54,167 nucleotides of DNA from Agrilactobacillus fermenti (GTDB taxonomy: Bacteria; Bacillota; Bacilli; Lactobacillales; Lactobacillaceae): positions 1 through 54,167 of the forward strand of contig NZ_JACGCJ010000021.1 of assembly GCF_021030645.1 (NCBI RefSeq). The letters are read 5' to 3'. This document shows, one piece after another, positions 1 to 9,733 of this stretch. Under the pieces are notes generated by a model. The model did no database searches. It had not been told where the DNA came from and saw only the letters and a program-made list of their open reading frames with translations. A program made the translations under genes and the position numbers. The stretch's first letter is position 1, and each line of letters starts with the position of its first letter.

Positions 1-61
1 TTTACCAAAAGAATAGGACGGGCTCGAAGCCCCAATGAGTGAACGGTATTTTTATAATTGA

Positions 62-111
62 TCAAAAAAGATCTGTTGACCGAAGTAAGAATATACTTCA
101 TCAACAGATCT
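62..111 (-). terminator. Intrinsic terminator of the ABC-F gene
   Basis: An 11-bp perfect inverted repeat (69-79 with 101-111) is extended by an inner 6-bp stem (82-87 with 94-99). On the minus strand it is followed by a run of T (complement of 64-69). It lies about 60 bases past the stop codon of the minus-strand ABC-F gene. Confidence 0.85.
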
Positions 112-172
112 AATCTTAGTATGTTTTTGCTTGCGAACAATTAATTTTAACCGTGTTCCAAAAGTGGATCAG

Positions 173-2104
173 TTAGTCTTGACCACCATCTTCCAGAAGC
201 ATGCTTTTTTCAGTCCAAGCTTCTTCTAAAGGGGCTAGTTTCTGTTCAATGGCATCCAGTTGTTCTTGAAGTGCCTGCATTTTAGAATAGCTGGTTGCGA
301 TTTCTGGAGCTGCCATCTGCGTTTGAATATCTTGACTTTGAGCAGTTAAATCATCAATTTGGGTTTCAAGTGTGGCCACTTCGCGTTCTAATTTGCGGCG
401 CGCGCGTTGTTCAGTTTTGCTTTCCTTGTAAGCCGTTTGCGCTTGAGTGTTTCCTGAGGTGTCGGTTGGGGTTGTTGGGTTATCCTCGGCTTTCATGGCT
501 TCAATTTCGGCTTTTTTCTCTAGGTAGTAATCATAGTTGCCTAAATAAAGGGTGCTGCCTTCGGGTGTGATCTCGGTGATTTCGGTAGCTAAGCGGTTGA
601 TAAAGTAGCGATCATGTGAAACAAATAGCACGGTCCCATTAAAGTTTTCTAGTGCTTGTTGCAGAACTTCTTTGCTATCGATATCTAAGTGGTTTGTCGG
701 TTCGTCCATGATCAGGAAGTTATCATGTTCTAGCGCTAATTTTGTTAATAATAGCCGGGCTTTTTCACCACCGGATAGCTGGGCTACAACTTTAGCCACA
801 TCATCGCCGGTAAATAAAAAACTGCCGAGTATTGTACGAATGTCTTTTTCTGGCATTGTTGGGTGTTCATCCCAGATTTCATCAAGGACGGTTTTACTAG
901 GATGCAGATTGCGCTGTTCCTGGTCGTAATAGCCAATAGAGACGCCGGTACCTAATTGGATCTCACCTTTGATCAAAGGAATTTGGCCAATAATACTCCG
1001 TAGTAAAGTAGATTTACCAACACCATTGGTACCAATGATGGCGTGAATGTGACGCCGATCCACTGATAAATTAACAGGTTCAGCCATGATTTTGTCTGGC
1101 TCATAGCCAATCGCTGCATTTTTGACGCGCAGAACGTCGTTACCGCTCTTAGTCTCAGCCTCAAAGCGAAAATGAATCGTTTGATCGTCGTTAGTTGGTT
1201 TTTGAATACGATCTAATTTTTCTAATTGTTTGCGGCGGCTTTGGGCTTGTTTAGTTGTAGACGCACGGACAATATTCTTATCCACAAAATCTTGCATTTT
1301 CTTAATTTCAGCTTGTTGCTTTTCATAGGCTTTCCATTCTAATTCTAGATGCTTTTGCTTTTCCACTAAAAATTTGGAGTAATTACCTTTGTAATGGTCC
1401 AAACGATCACTATGTATTTCATAAACATCGTGTACCACGTGGTCTAAAAAGTAACGGTCGTGAGAAACTACCAAAAGAGCACCGGGATAGCCAGATAAAT
1501 AATTTTCCAGCCAAGTCAAGGTTTCAATATCTAGGTGGTTGGTAGGCTCGTCAAGAATTAATAAGTCGCGTTTCTCCAATAACAATTTGGCCAGCGCTAA
1601 ACGTGATTTTTCACCACCAGATAATGTATTGATTGGCTTGGATTGTACTGATTCAGGAAACTGAAACCCGTGCAGGACACCACGAATTTCAGCTTGATAA
1701 CCGTACCCATTTTGTTCAGTAAACCGGTGTTGTAAGTTATCATATTGTTTTAGCAATTCTGTATTATGGGCATCATTGGCCATTTGTGTTTCTAGGTCAT
1801 GCATTTGTTGTTCCATCTTTTGTAAGGGTGCAAAGACGGTTAACATTTCTTCATAAATTGTTTTGTCTGAATCTAAACCCGTATCTTGTGCTAAATAGCC
1901 CATAGTCATATCTTTGGGCGTTGTTACTTGACCCTCGTCGGGGGCATTTATACCTGCAAGAATTTTAAGTAGAGTTGATTTACCGGCACCATTAGGTCCA
2001 ACTAAAGCGGTCCGATCACCAGTTTGAATTTCTAAAGAGAGATTTTTAAAGATATAATCGCCGGAAAATTCCCGGGCAACTTTTTGTGCTTGTAATAATA
2101 TCAA
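173..2104 (-). CDS. ydiF: ABC-F family ATPase (YdiF-like translation/ribosome factor)
   Basis: This 643-residue soluble protein has two ATP-binding cassettes and no membrane segments, the layout of ABC-F proteins that act on the ribosome. The first cassette shows Walker A GPNGAGKST and signature LSGGEKSRLALAKLL; the second shows GTNGVGKST and LSGGEKARLLLTKLAL. Each has a DEPTNHLDI Walker B. A charged inter-domain linker lies near residues 235-300, and a Lys/Glu-rich C-terminal coiled coil spans about 550-630. Length and neighbours (rex, CPBP protease, groESL) match Bacillus YdiF (family knowledge). The start is TTG at 2104, with an AAAGGTG ribosome site 7 bases upstream. It is transcribed divergently from rex. 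Whether it rescues ribosomes or confers antibiotic protection cannot be told from sequence; housekeeping is likelier from the context. Confidence 0.9.
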   Translation of the reverse strand: MILLQAQKVAREFSGDYIFKNLSLEIQTGDRTALVGPNGAGKSTLLKILAGINAPDEGQVTTPKDMTMGYLAQDTGLDSDKTIYEEMLTVFAPLQKMEQQMHDLETQMANDAHNTELLKQYDNLQHRFTEQNGYGYQAEIRGVLHGFQFPESVQSKPINTLSGGEKSRLALAKLLLEKRDLLILDEPTNHLDIETLTWLENYLSGYPGALLVVSHDRYFLDHVVHDVYEIHSDRLDHYKGNYSKFLVEKQKHLELEWKAYEKQQAEIKKMQDFVDKNIVRASTTKQAQSRRKQLEKLDRIQKPTNDDQTIHFRFEAETKSGNDVLRVKNAAIGYEPDKIMAEPVNLSVDRRHIHAIIGTNGVGKSTLLRSIIGQIPLIKGEIQLGTGVSIGYYDQEQRNLHPSKTVLDEIWDEHPTMPEKDIRTILGSFLFTGDDVAKVVAQLSGGEKARLLLTKLALEHDNFLIMDEPTNHLDIDSKEVLQQALENFNGTVLFVSHDRYFINRLATEITEITPEGSTLYLGNYDYYLEKKAEIEAMKAEDNPTTPTDTSGNTQAQTAYKESKTEQRARRKLEREVATLETQIDDLTAQSQDIQTQMAAPEIATSYSKMQALQEQLDAIEQKLAPLEEAWTEKSMLLEDGGQD

Positions 2105-2220
2105 AATGAGGCACCTTTCTATAAAAAATGGACTTAAAAAAAATAAGTATGAAAACGGATAGGCATAGGCGTTAGCCTTGACTTTTCACAATTAAATAGT
2201 TTGTTCGGCGGATAATTTGT

Positions 2221-2249
2221 TTGATTTTTACTATTAAATCAAGTAATAT
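2221..2249 (+). promoter_or_regulatory. Putative rex promoter with an internal dyad
   Basis: TTGATT (2221-2226) and TAATAT (2244-2249) are separated by 17 bases. The -35 and spacer form an inverted repeat, TTGATTT (2221-2227) with AAATCAA (2236-2242). A strikingly similar arrangement occurs at the zwf promoter (23035-23063). Two isolated TTTCACAAT sequences, resembling half a Rex operator, lie at 2184-2192 and 2282-2290; autoregulation is only a possibility. Confidence 0.5.
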
Positions 2250-2317
2250 ACATACGAGTTGATTACTTGTTCAGGATGTAATTTCACAATCTATGAAAAC
2301 TTGAAAGGGGACACATA

Positions 2318-2995
2318 ATGGCAGAAATTAAAATTCCCAAGGCAACTGCCAAAAGATTGCCACTTTACTATCGCTATCTGAACTTTTTAAACGATGCTGA
2401 CAAGAAAAAAGTTTCATCTACCGAATTATCTGAGGCCGTAAAAGTTGATTCTGCGACAATCAGACGTGACTTCTCATATTTCGGGGCATTAGGCAAACGC
2501 GGTTACGGGTACGACGTTAATGACTTATTGAATTTTTTCAAAAAGATTTTAAACCAAGATCGGCTAACAAACGTCGCGCTGGTCGGAGTCGGCAATTTAG
2601 GCCATGCCTTATTAAACTATAACTTTAGACAAACGAATAGCATCCGTATTAGTGCAGCTTTTGACAATAATGAAGCAATTACAGGTACCATTCAAAGTGG
2701 TGTCCCAATTTATCCAATGGTTGAATTGGTTGAACAATTAAAGGATCAGCAGATCGATATTGCTATTTTAACTGTCCCTAATCCAGCTGCTCAAGATGTG
2801 ACAAACCAACTAGTTGAAGCCGGTGTTCGCGGTATTTTGAATTTTACGCCGTTACGACTTTCGGTGCCTGATCATGTCCGTGTACAAAACGTGGATCTGG
2901 CTAATGAACTGCAAACCTTGATTTACTTCTTAGATCACTACGAAAAAGGTGACAAGCCCGGTGGTGAAGATGTTACTTTAAAATTTGATAATTAG
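2318..2995 (+). CDS. rex: Redox-sensing transcriptional repressor Rex
   Basis: Rex is a homodimeric repressor that senses the NADH/NAD+ ratio and releases fermentation genes when NADH builds up. The 225-residue protein has an N-terminal winged helix (about 1-80; note the [19 protein letters not shown] recognition segment). A Rossmann domain follows, with the nucleotide-binding motif [13 protein letters not shown] near residues 90-102. The length is slightly above the usual 210-215 because of a polar tail. The start ATG has an AAAGGGG ribosome site. A terminator hairpin follows at 3013-3054. A likely target in this window is adhE, whose promoter is flanked by two Rex-type palindromes. Confidence 0.95.
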   Translation: MAEIKIPKATAKRLPLYYRYLNFLNDADKKKVSSTELSEAVKVDSATIRRDFSYFGALGKRGYGYDVNDLLNFFKKILNQDRLTNVALVGVGNLGHALLNYNFRQTNSIRISAAFDNNEAITGTIQSGVPIYPMVELVEQLKDQQIDIAILTVPNPAAQDVTNQLVEAGVRGILNFTPLRLSVPDHVRVQNVDLANELQTLIYFLDHYEKGDKPGGEDVTLKFDN

Positions 2996-3012
2996 CCAAT
3001 ACAGAACATGAG

Positions 3013-3054
3013 AAGTCTGAAACAAAAGCAACATTTTGTTTTTGGACTTTTTTT
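3013..3054 (+). terminator. rex terminator (related to the dispersed hairpin family)
   Basis: A two-part stem (3013-3017 with 3045-3049, and 3021-3027 with 3034-3040) is followed by seven T. The AACAAAA/TTTTGTT core resembles the hairpins at 20038, 22895, 35653, 38514 and 43461. Confidence 0.8.
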
Positions 3055-3147
3055 GTACCCAAAATTTTAGCGCTCGCAAATGATTGACCGGCTTTTATAC
3101 AGCCTAAGAATCTATCGTTAATTAACTTTTACGGCTGATATCAACGA

Positions 3148-3795
3148 TCAATGCCAGCTTTGAACACTAAAGATGAATACAAGACTATTCATCAACATAT
3201 GAGCCAACATTGTTGTCCAGATCCTACCCGTATAATTATATAAGAAGCAGAAGAAAAGACCAATAGTACTATAAAGTAAAATGTGACCATCTTGGTGGGC
3301 AAAGGCAAAAACCAATGATGATATAATTGCGGCACCAATTTTACCGGTGAAAGGTACCAAACGGCCAAAAATTGTTTTGCGGTAAACAAGCTCCTCAATG
3401 ATTGGTAAAAATAAAAGCACGCTGATGACGTAGTAAGGATACGTTGTCATCGTTGCTAATAAAGTCGCGGTATTTTGTGAAGCAGTGGGGATGTGAAAAA
3501 GTAGTCTTTCCAAAGTGCTAGCGCCTAGTTGTAAAAAGATGGCTAGTACGCCGCCTATCAGGCCCCAGATAATGACTTTAGGTTTGGTGGTAAAGGGGTT
3601 TGCATTTTCAATCACATTGTTAGGTGCAATTTTGGTATTGAGCCATAGTAACAACAACATGCCTAGTAGGTACCATAATGTCATTACTAGAAAATACCCA
3701 TTTTTAGCTGGGAGGAACTTTAGAAAAAAAGAGGGCATGATCATTAAGATCAAATAAAGTAATAAGGTTAAAGCAGTGGTATTTCGAGCTTTCAA
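3148..3795 (-). CDS. CPBP-family intramembrane metalloprotease (YdiL-like)
   Basis: A 215-residue polytopic membrane protein with about six hydrophobic segments. It carries the conserved motifs of the CPBP/CAAX-protease (Abi) family: the glutamate pair in PIIEELVYRKTIFGRL, and the histidine-containing FAFAHQDG segment. The family contains prenyl-protein proteases, bacteriocin self-immunity proteins and unassigned members; the substrate here is unknown. The start is TTG at 3795, with AAGGAG 8 bases upstream. Its place between rex and groESL matches ydiL of Bacillus, which suggests a conserved housekeeping neighbourhood rather than bacteriocin immunity. It is divergent from groES. Confidence 0.85.
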   Translation of the reverse strand: MKARNTTALTLLLYLILMIMPSFFLKFLPAKNGYFLVMTLWYLLGMLLLLWLNTKIAPNNVIENANPFTTKPKVIIWGLIGGVLAIFLQLGASTLERLLFHIPTASQNTATLLATMTTYPYYVISVLLFLPIIEELVYRKTIFGRLVPFTGKIGAAIISSLVFAFAHQDGHILLYSTIGLFFCFLYNYTGRIWTTMLAHMLMNSLVFIFSVQSWH

Positions 3796-3837
3796 AATAA
3801 ATACTCCTTTGTTTTTTCAAAAATATGTTTAAAAAAC

Positions 3838-3866
3838 TTGCAATAAGCAGCGAACATGTATATTAT
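3838..3866 (+). promoter_or_regulatory. groESL promoter
   Basis: TTGCAA (3838-3843), a 17-base spacer and TATTAT (3861-3866) fit a vegetative sigma-A promoter. The CIRCE operator begins 12 bases downstream and so covers the expected transcription start. Confidence 0.75.
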
Positions 3867-3877
3867 ATTTCTTGTGG

Positions 3878-3904
3878 TTAGCACTTGTCCATCGAGAGTG
3901 CTAA
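3878..3904 (+). promoter_or_regulatory. CIRCE operator (HrcA binding site)
   Basis: The sequence TTAGCACTT-N9-GAGTGCTAA matches the CIRCE consensus TTAGCACTC-N9-GAGTGCTAA at 17 of 18 arm positions; the single difference is T for C at 3886. HrcA repression of groESL is established for this operator in Firmicutes. Confidence 0.95.
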
Positions 3905-3940
3905 ATCTTAAATATAACTGATTTATTGGAGGGATTTTTT

Positions 3941-4225
3941 GTGTTAAAACCATTAGGTGACCGTGTGATCGTTAAAGTTCAAGAACAAGAAGAAGAAACT
4001 GTCGGTGGCATCGTTTTAGCGAATAATGCCAAAGAAAAACCACAAACTGGTGAAATTGTTGCCGTCAGTGAAGGTACTTTAGCAGAAGACGGAAAACGTG
4101 TCCCTTTGTCTGTTAAAAATGGACAAGTTGTCATGTTCGACAAATATGCCGGATCTGAAGTTAAATATGAAGGCGAAGATTATCTTGTATTACATGAAAA
4201 AGATATCATGGCCGTTGTTGAATAA
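3941..4225 (+). CDS. groES: Co-chaperonin GroES
   Basis: GroES is the 10-kDa lid of the GroEL folding chamber, a cytoplasmic heptamer. The 94-residue product starts [13 protein letters not shown] and contains the mobile-loop region [18 protein letters not shown], followed by GEIVAVSEG. The start chosen is GTG at 3941, because GGAGGG (3928-3933) sits 7 bases upstream. An in-frame TTG at 3926 would place the ribosome site inside the gene. It is co-transcribed with groEL after a 34-base gap and is controlled by the CIRCE element just upstream. Confidence 0.97.
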   Translation: MLKPLGDRVIVKVQEQEEETVGGIVLANNAKEKPQTGEIVAVSEGTLAEDGKRVPLSVKNGQVVMFDKYAGSEVKYEGEDYLVLHEKDIMAVVE

Positions 4226-4229
4226 CTAA

Positions 4230-5888
<1,659 letters not shown>

Positions 5889-5939
5889 GCTAATTAAATC
5901 TTAGTGGTTTTAAAAAAATTGAATTTTTAATTAAATGAG

Positions 5940-5982
5940 CAGTATCAAACCAGACAAATTATTTGGTTTGATACTGTTTTTT
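5940..5982 (+). terminator. groESL terminator
   Basis: A 13-bp perfect stem (5940-5952 with 5964-5976), an 11-base loop and six T immediately after form a textbook intrinsic terminator. Confidence 0.95.
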
Positions 5983-6026
5983 ATATATAATTATTATATA
6001 AACTATTAGAAAATGGAGTGATGACC

Positions 6027-6377
6027 ATGCATTTGATTGAAACCCCAGTCCGTTTAAACGCCAGCTTGCATAAAATGATTCCACGCACGATCAATTATCT
6101 TTACGGCAAAACAGCGATTAAATTTTTCAAGACTTATACGTTAGATGCTGTTCATATTTATTATATTGATGCTTTTAGTGAAGTCGACGTGATCATGATG
6201 GCTGATAAACGTAAAATCAAATCTGAAGAAATTGATTTTACAATTGATAAGCTTTTTCCAGAAGTTTCTCGAACTGAATTAACGGTCGATCCAGCAGCCA
6301 AAGCCAAGGTTGAAGCTCGAGCAAAACGTAAATTACAGTATCATGATGTCGTGATCATTCAGCAAAAACGTAAATAA
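6027..6377 (+). CDS. Conserved small protein, probably DUF1827 family
   Basis: The 116-residue product is basic, with no signal peptide or membrane segment. Its sequence (MHLIETPVRLN, KMIPRTINYLYGKTAIKFFK, VHIYYIDAFSEVDVIMM) resembles the DUF1827 proteins of lactobacilli and enterococci as I remember them; that assignment is from memory. The role is unknown. The start was placed at the ATG at 6027, because GGAG (6015-6018) is then 8 bases upstream; in-frame GTG 6018 and ATG 6021 are too close. It stands between the groEL terminator and the promoter of the potassium transporter, so it is probably monocistronic. Confidence 0.7.
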   Translation: MHLIETPVRLNASLHKMIPRTINYLYGKTAIKFFKTYTLDAVHIYYIDAFSEVDVIMMADKRKIKSEEIDFTIDKLFPEVSRTELTVDPAAKAKVEARAKRKLQYHDVVIIQQKRK

Positions 6378-6410
6378 TCCGAATTTTGCATAGCTTTTCT
6401 TTTTTGAATG

Positions 6411-6437
6411 TTGTAGACTACAATAGATTCGTATAAT
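6411..6437 (+). promoter_or_regulatory. Putative kimA promoter overlapped by a perfect dyad
   Basis: A TATAAT at 6432-6437 is preceded by TTGTAG (6411-6416), with a short 15-base spacer. The -35 lies inside a perfect 13-base palindrome, TTGTAG-A-CTACAA (6411-6423), which looks like a protein-binding operator. The regulator is unknown. Confidence 0.5.
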
Positions 6438-6470
6438 GAAAAAAATTGAAACAACTTAAGGGGAAAGAAT

Positions 6471-8300
6471 ATGCAACAACTTAAGCGGATATTCATTGGA
6501 CGTCCGTTAAAGTCCTCAGAAGAAGGCGGACAAAAACTCGGAAAATTAAAAGCACTAGCCATGCTCAGTTCAGATGCACTGTCCTCAGTCGCATATGGGA
6601 CTGAGCAAATTGTTTTAGTGCTAGCACAGTTGTCTATTGCTGCGATTTGGTACTCCATTCCAATCGCTATTTTTGTGCTGGTATTATTACTGTCACTGAC
6701 TTTATCCTATCGGCAGATCATTCACGCTTATCCTGGCGGTGGCGGTGCCTATAAAGTTTCGAGTGATAATTTAGGGCGTAATGCTGGCTTAGCTGCTGGC
6801 GGGTCCTTATTGATCGATTACATGCTGACGGTTTCTGTTAGTGTGTCTGCCGGTGCGGAGGCAATCACATCGGCAATTCCAGGGTTATATGGTCATCAAG
6901 TCGCAATTTCTTTAGTGATCATTATTATATTGATGCTTATGAATCTACGGGGCATGCGCGAATCGGCTTCATTTTTGATGGTGCCCGTTTATTTATTCGT
7001 TGCTGTCATCACATTAATGATCATTGTGGGGCTCTATAAGATTTTTACAGGCGCAATTCCGTTTAAAGCCGCACAACATATTGGTGGCGTGGTACCAGGT
7101 ATTTCAATGGCCTTGATTTTCCGCGCCTTTAGTTCCGGATCTTCGTCGCTGACTGGTGTTGAGGCTATTAGTAATGCAGTGCCGTTCTTCAAAAAACCGC
7201 GGGCAAAACATGCAGCTGAGACATTGGCAATTATGGCTTTGATTTTAGGGGCTTTCTTTGCTGGAATCACTTACTTGAACTATTATTATGGGATCGTGCC
7301 GCAGGAGAAAGTAACCGTGCTTTCTCAGGTCGCTAGTACTACATTTGGTCATGGATTCCTATTTTATATTGTCCAGTTTGCAACAGCATTCATTTTGGCA
7401 GTTGCTGCTAACACTGGTTTTTCAGCCTTCCCAGTCCTAGCTTACAATTTAGCAAAAGATAAGTTTTTACCGCATAACTATATGGATCGTGGCGATCGGT
7501 TAGGCTATTCTAATGGTATTTTGACATTAGCAATCGGGTCTGGTGTGTTGATCGTTCTCTTCAATGGTGTCACGGCTAACCTGATTCCATTATATGCCGT
7601 GGGCGTGTTCATTCCGTTCACACTTTCCCAGACAGGGATGATCGTAAAATGGTGGCGGCAACGGCCTAAAGGGTGGCTTGGCAAATCTGCTGCTAATTTC
7701 ACTGGAGCCTTGATTTCATTTGCAATCCTGCTGATTTTATTCATCTATCGAATTCGTGATATTTGGCTGTTTTTCGTGATCATGCCTTTATTAGTCGCAC
7801 TCTTTTACAAAATTCATGGGCATTATGCCCAAGTTGCTGAGCAGTTGCGGCTAGAGGCGACTGATGCTGAGCTACACCATTATGATGGTGCCACGATTAT
7901 CGTTTTGATCAGTAATGTCACCCAAGTAACGAAAGCAGCTTTAAGTTATGCAGAGTCATTAGGTGATTACGTGATCGCTGTCCACGTTTCCATGGATGAA
8001 AATCCTGAGAAGGAAAAAGAGATTCAAGCACAATTCAAGAAAGATTTTCCTGAGGTACGTTTCGTGGACGTACACTCTAACTATCGTTCCATTGCTAAGC
8101 CATTAGTGCGCTTTACCTCAGTGATTAGTCGTAATGCTTTACGGCGAAACTATTCTACGACTGTACTGATCCCTCAATTTGTGCCTAAAAAGCACTGGCA
8201 GCAAGCTTTGCATAATCAAACAGCCTTACGTTTGCGCCAAGCTTTTGCAAATAAGGAAAACATTGTGGTTGCCAACTATACGTACCATTTAGCTAAATAA
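6471..8300 (+). CDS. kimA: KimA-type high-affinity potassium importer (APC superfamily)
   Basis: The 609-residue protein has about 12 hydrophobic segments (residues 35-450) and a soluble C-terminal domain (about 470-609) with a USP-like alpha/beta appearance. Strong similarity to Bacillus KimA/YdaO runs from the N-terminus (IGRPLKSSEEGGQKL, AMLSSDALSSVAYGTEQI) to the C-terminus (PQFVPKKHWQQALHNQTALR). KimA is a proton-coupled K+ importer that is inhibited by c-di-AMP in other Firmicutes. Start ATG 6471 follows AAGGGGAAAG. There is no room for a ydaO-type c-di-AMP riboswitch in the 93-base upstream gap, so control, if any, is by protein or at the activity level. Confidence 0.88.
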   Translation: MQQLKRIFIGRPLKSSEEGGQKLGKLKALAMLSSDALSSVAYGTEQIVLVLAQLSIAAIWYSIPIAIFVLVLLLSLTLSYRQIIHAYPGGGGAYKVSSDNLGRNAGLAAGGSLLIDYMLTVSVSVSAGAEAITSAIPGLYGHQVAISLVIIIILMLMNLRGMRESASFLMVPVYLFVAVITLMIIVGLYKIFTGAIPFKAAQHIGGVVPGISMALIFRAFSSGSSSLTGVEAISNAVPFFKKPRAKHAAETLAIMALILGAFFAGITYLNYYYGIVPQEKVTVLSQVASTTFGHGFLFYIVQFATAFILAVAANTGFSAFPVLAYNLAKDKFLPHNYMDRGDRLGYSNGILTLAIGSGVLIVLFNGVTANLIPLYAVGVFIPFTLSQTGMIVKWWRQRPKGWLGKSAANFTGALISFAILLILFIYRIRDIWLFFVIMPLLVALFYKIHGHYAQVAEQLRLEATDAELHHYDGATIIVLISNVTQVTKAALSYAESLGDYVIAVHVSMDENPEKEKEIQAQFKKDFPEVRFVDVHSNYRSIAKPLVRFTSVISRNALRRNYSTTVLIPQFVPKKHWQQALHNQTALRLRQAFANKENIVVANYTYHLAK

Positions 8301-8368
8301 GCGTATGAGACACGTTACAACCAAATACGTTCGTCATTAACCTGTAATTGTATAGTTAATTTAAAACC

Positions 8369-8416
8369 AGAAGCCCCTAGAGATTAGCCTAATGTGTTAA
8401 TTTCTGGGGGTCTTTA
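8369..8416 (+). terminator. kimA terminator
   Basis: An imperfect stem pairs 8369-8386 with 8397-8415 (core CCCCTAGAGATTA with TAATTTCTGGGGG) and ends in TCTTT. The T-tract is short, so efficiency is uncertain. Confidence 0.6.
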
Positions 8417-8522
8417 AGTGGCGGCGATATTGTTTTAAGATAGTTCAAAATTACTAGTATGCTGTTATTTTGACGTAAATATTGGTAAAATGACACTAAG
8501 TTTAAAAAGGGAGCGTTGTTGA

Positions 8523-9323
8523 TTGCGTATTTTATTTGTTGGGGACGTGGTTGGGCAATTAGGATTAACGTTAGTTCAAAAGTATATGCCTGCATTAAAG
8601 CATCAGTTAAAACCCCAAGTTACGATTATCAATGGTGAAAATATTGCTGATGGCAAAGGTATCACTGAAAGGTTATACAAAGCTTTATTACTGGCTGGGG
8701 CTGATGTGGTTACTTTGGGCAACCATGCATTTCGTAAGCGCGAGACTGTCGATTTTATCGGCGGTACTTCCAAGTTGATTCGCCCAGCAAACTTTCCACC
8801 ACAAGTACCTGGTGCCGGCTATACCATGATCAATGTGAATGGTGTTAAGTTAGCGGTAGTTAATTTGCAGGGCCGCGTTTTTTTAGATAATATTGATGAT
8901 CCCTTTCAAAAAATAGATGCTTTATTAACAAAAATTAAAACCGAAACGAATCTTTGTTTTGTAGATTTTCATGGTGAAGCCACTAGTGAAAAATTGGCTT
9001 TTACCCATTATGTAGATGGCCGTGTGACCGCGGTGGTCGGAACTCACACACATGTTCAAACCAATGATGCCCGTATTTTGGCAAAGGGGACGGCTTATTT
9101 GTCGGATGTAGGTATGGTTGGCAGTTACAATGGTATTTTAGGCGTTAAGCCAGAACCAGTCTTACATTCTTTTTTGACCAACTTGCCATCACGGTTTGAA
9201 CCAATTGAAAGTGGTCCTGGTCAATTAGGTGCTTGTTATATAGATTTAGATGCGACTAGTGGTAAAGCTAAGAAAATCCAGGCGATTCGGATCGACCCAG
9301 ATCATCCTTTAGTGGAGATGTAA
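8523..9323 (+). CDS. ymdB: YmdB-family metallophosphoesterase (TIGR00282)
   Basis: A 266-residue cytoplasmic metallophosphodiesterase. Metal-binding motifs are in order: FVGDVVG near residue 5, NGENIADGKG near 38, LGNHAF near 65, DFHGEATSEK near 145 and GTHTHVQTND near 173. Bacillus YmdB hydrolyses cyclic mononucleotides and influences developmental gene expression and RNase Y; the in vivo substrate here is not known. The start is TTG at 8523, with AGGGAG 9 bases upstream. The stop is followed 3 bases later by the ricA start, so the two are translated from one message, the order ymdB-ricA-mutS-mutL being familiar from Bacillus. Confidence 0.9.
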   Translation: MRILFVGDVVGQLGLTLVQKYMPALKHQLKPQVTIINGENIADGKGITERLYKALLLAGADVVTLGNHAFRKRETVDFIGGTSKLIRPANFPPQVPGAGYTMINVNGVKLAVVNLQGRVFLDNIDDPFQKIDALLTKIKTETNLCFVDFHGEATSEKLAFTHYVDGRVTAVVGTHTHVQTNDARILAKGTAYLSDVGMVGSYNGILGVKPEPVLHSFLTNLPSRFEPIESGPGQLGACYIDLDATSGKAKKIQAIRIDPDHPLVEM

Positions 9324-9326
9324 GCT

Positions 9327-9719
9327 GTGGCAGATCAACAACTCGATCAACAATTAGCAGCGTTGCCAGCTGATATTCGGCAAGCATTGACGGCTGTTAC
9401 TGAAGCGATAGCAGCTGTCCCAACGATTCAAACGTACCAACAGATCGAAGCGCAAGTTAAACACAATCGGCCGCTACAAAAGCAGCAGCAGCAATTAGAA
9501 CGGGCACAAAAAGAAATCGTGGCCTATCAGCGCATTCAAAAAAACAAGGCTGCTTTGGCGGCTAAAACCAAAGCCGATCATTTAGAAAAAGCAATTGAAA
9601 CTGATCCGCTGACCATTGCATACCGCCAGAGTTTATATGAAGCCAATGAGCTTTTAGAATATATGACGCATTATTTTCAAGCACAATTAGACAAAATTTT
9701 GGCAGATAAAGATCAATAG
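9327..9719 (+). CDS. ricA: YlbF/YmcA family protein, RicA-like
   Basis: This 130-residue, almost entirely helical and Gln/Ala/Lys-rich protein belongs to the Com_YlbF (DUF964) family. In Bacillus, RicA (YmcA) forms a complex with YlbF and YaaT that binds RNase Y and affects mRNA maturation, biofilm and competence. Assignment to RicA rather than YlbF rests on position directly upstream of mutS. The start is GTG at 9327, 3 bases after the ymdB stop. The [4Fe-4S] cysteines described for Bacillus RicA are not present (there is no Cys in the sequence), so a cluster-dependent role looks unlikely here. Confidence 0.75.
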   Translation: MADQQLDQQLAALPADIRQALTAVTEAIAAVPTIQTYQQIEAQVKHNRPLQKQQQQLERAQKEIVAYQRIQKNKAALAAKTKADHLEKAIETDPLTIAYRQSLYEANELLEYMTHYFQAQLDKILADKDQ

Positions 9720-9733
9720 ATAAGGAGATTTTT

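Noticed and set aside
1-42. Open frame FTKRIGRARSPNE followed by TGA at the window start
   Set aside because: Thirteen residues are too few to tell the end of an upstream gene from chance, and no family match is recognisable.
2148-2162. Sequence ATGAAAACGGATAGG resembling a CcpA cre site near ydiF
   Set aside because: The conserved final CA of the cre consensus is missing, and the position relative to a promoter is unclear.
6378-6470. Possible c-di-AMP (ydaO) riboswitch before kimA
   Set aside because: The gap is only 93 bases, and none of the conserved ydaO elements is visible.
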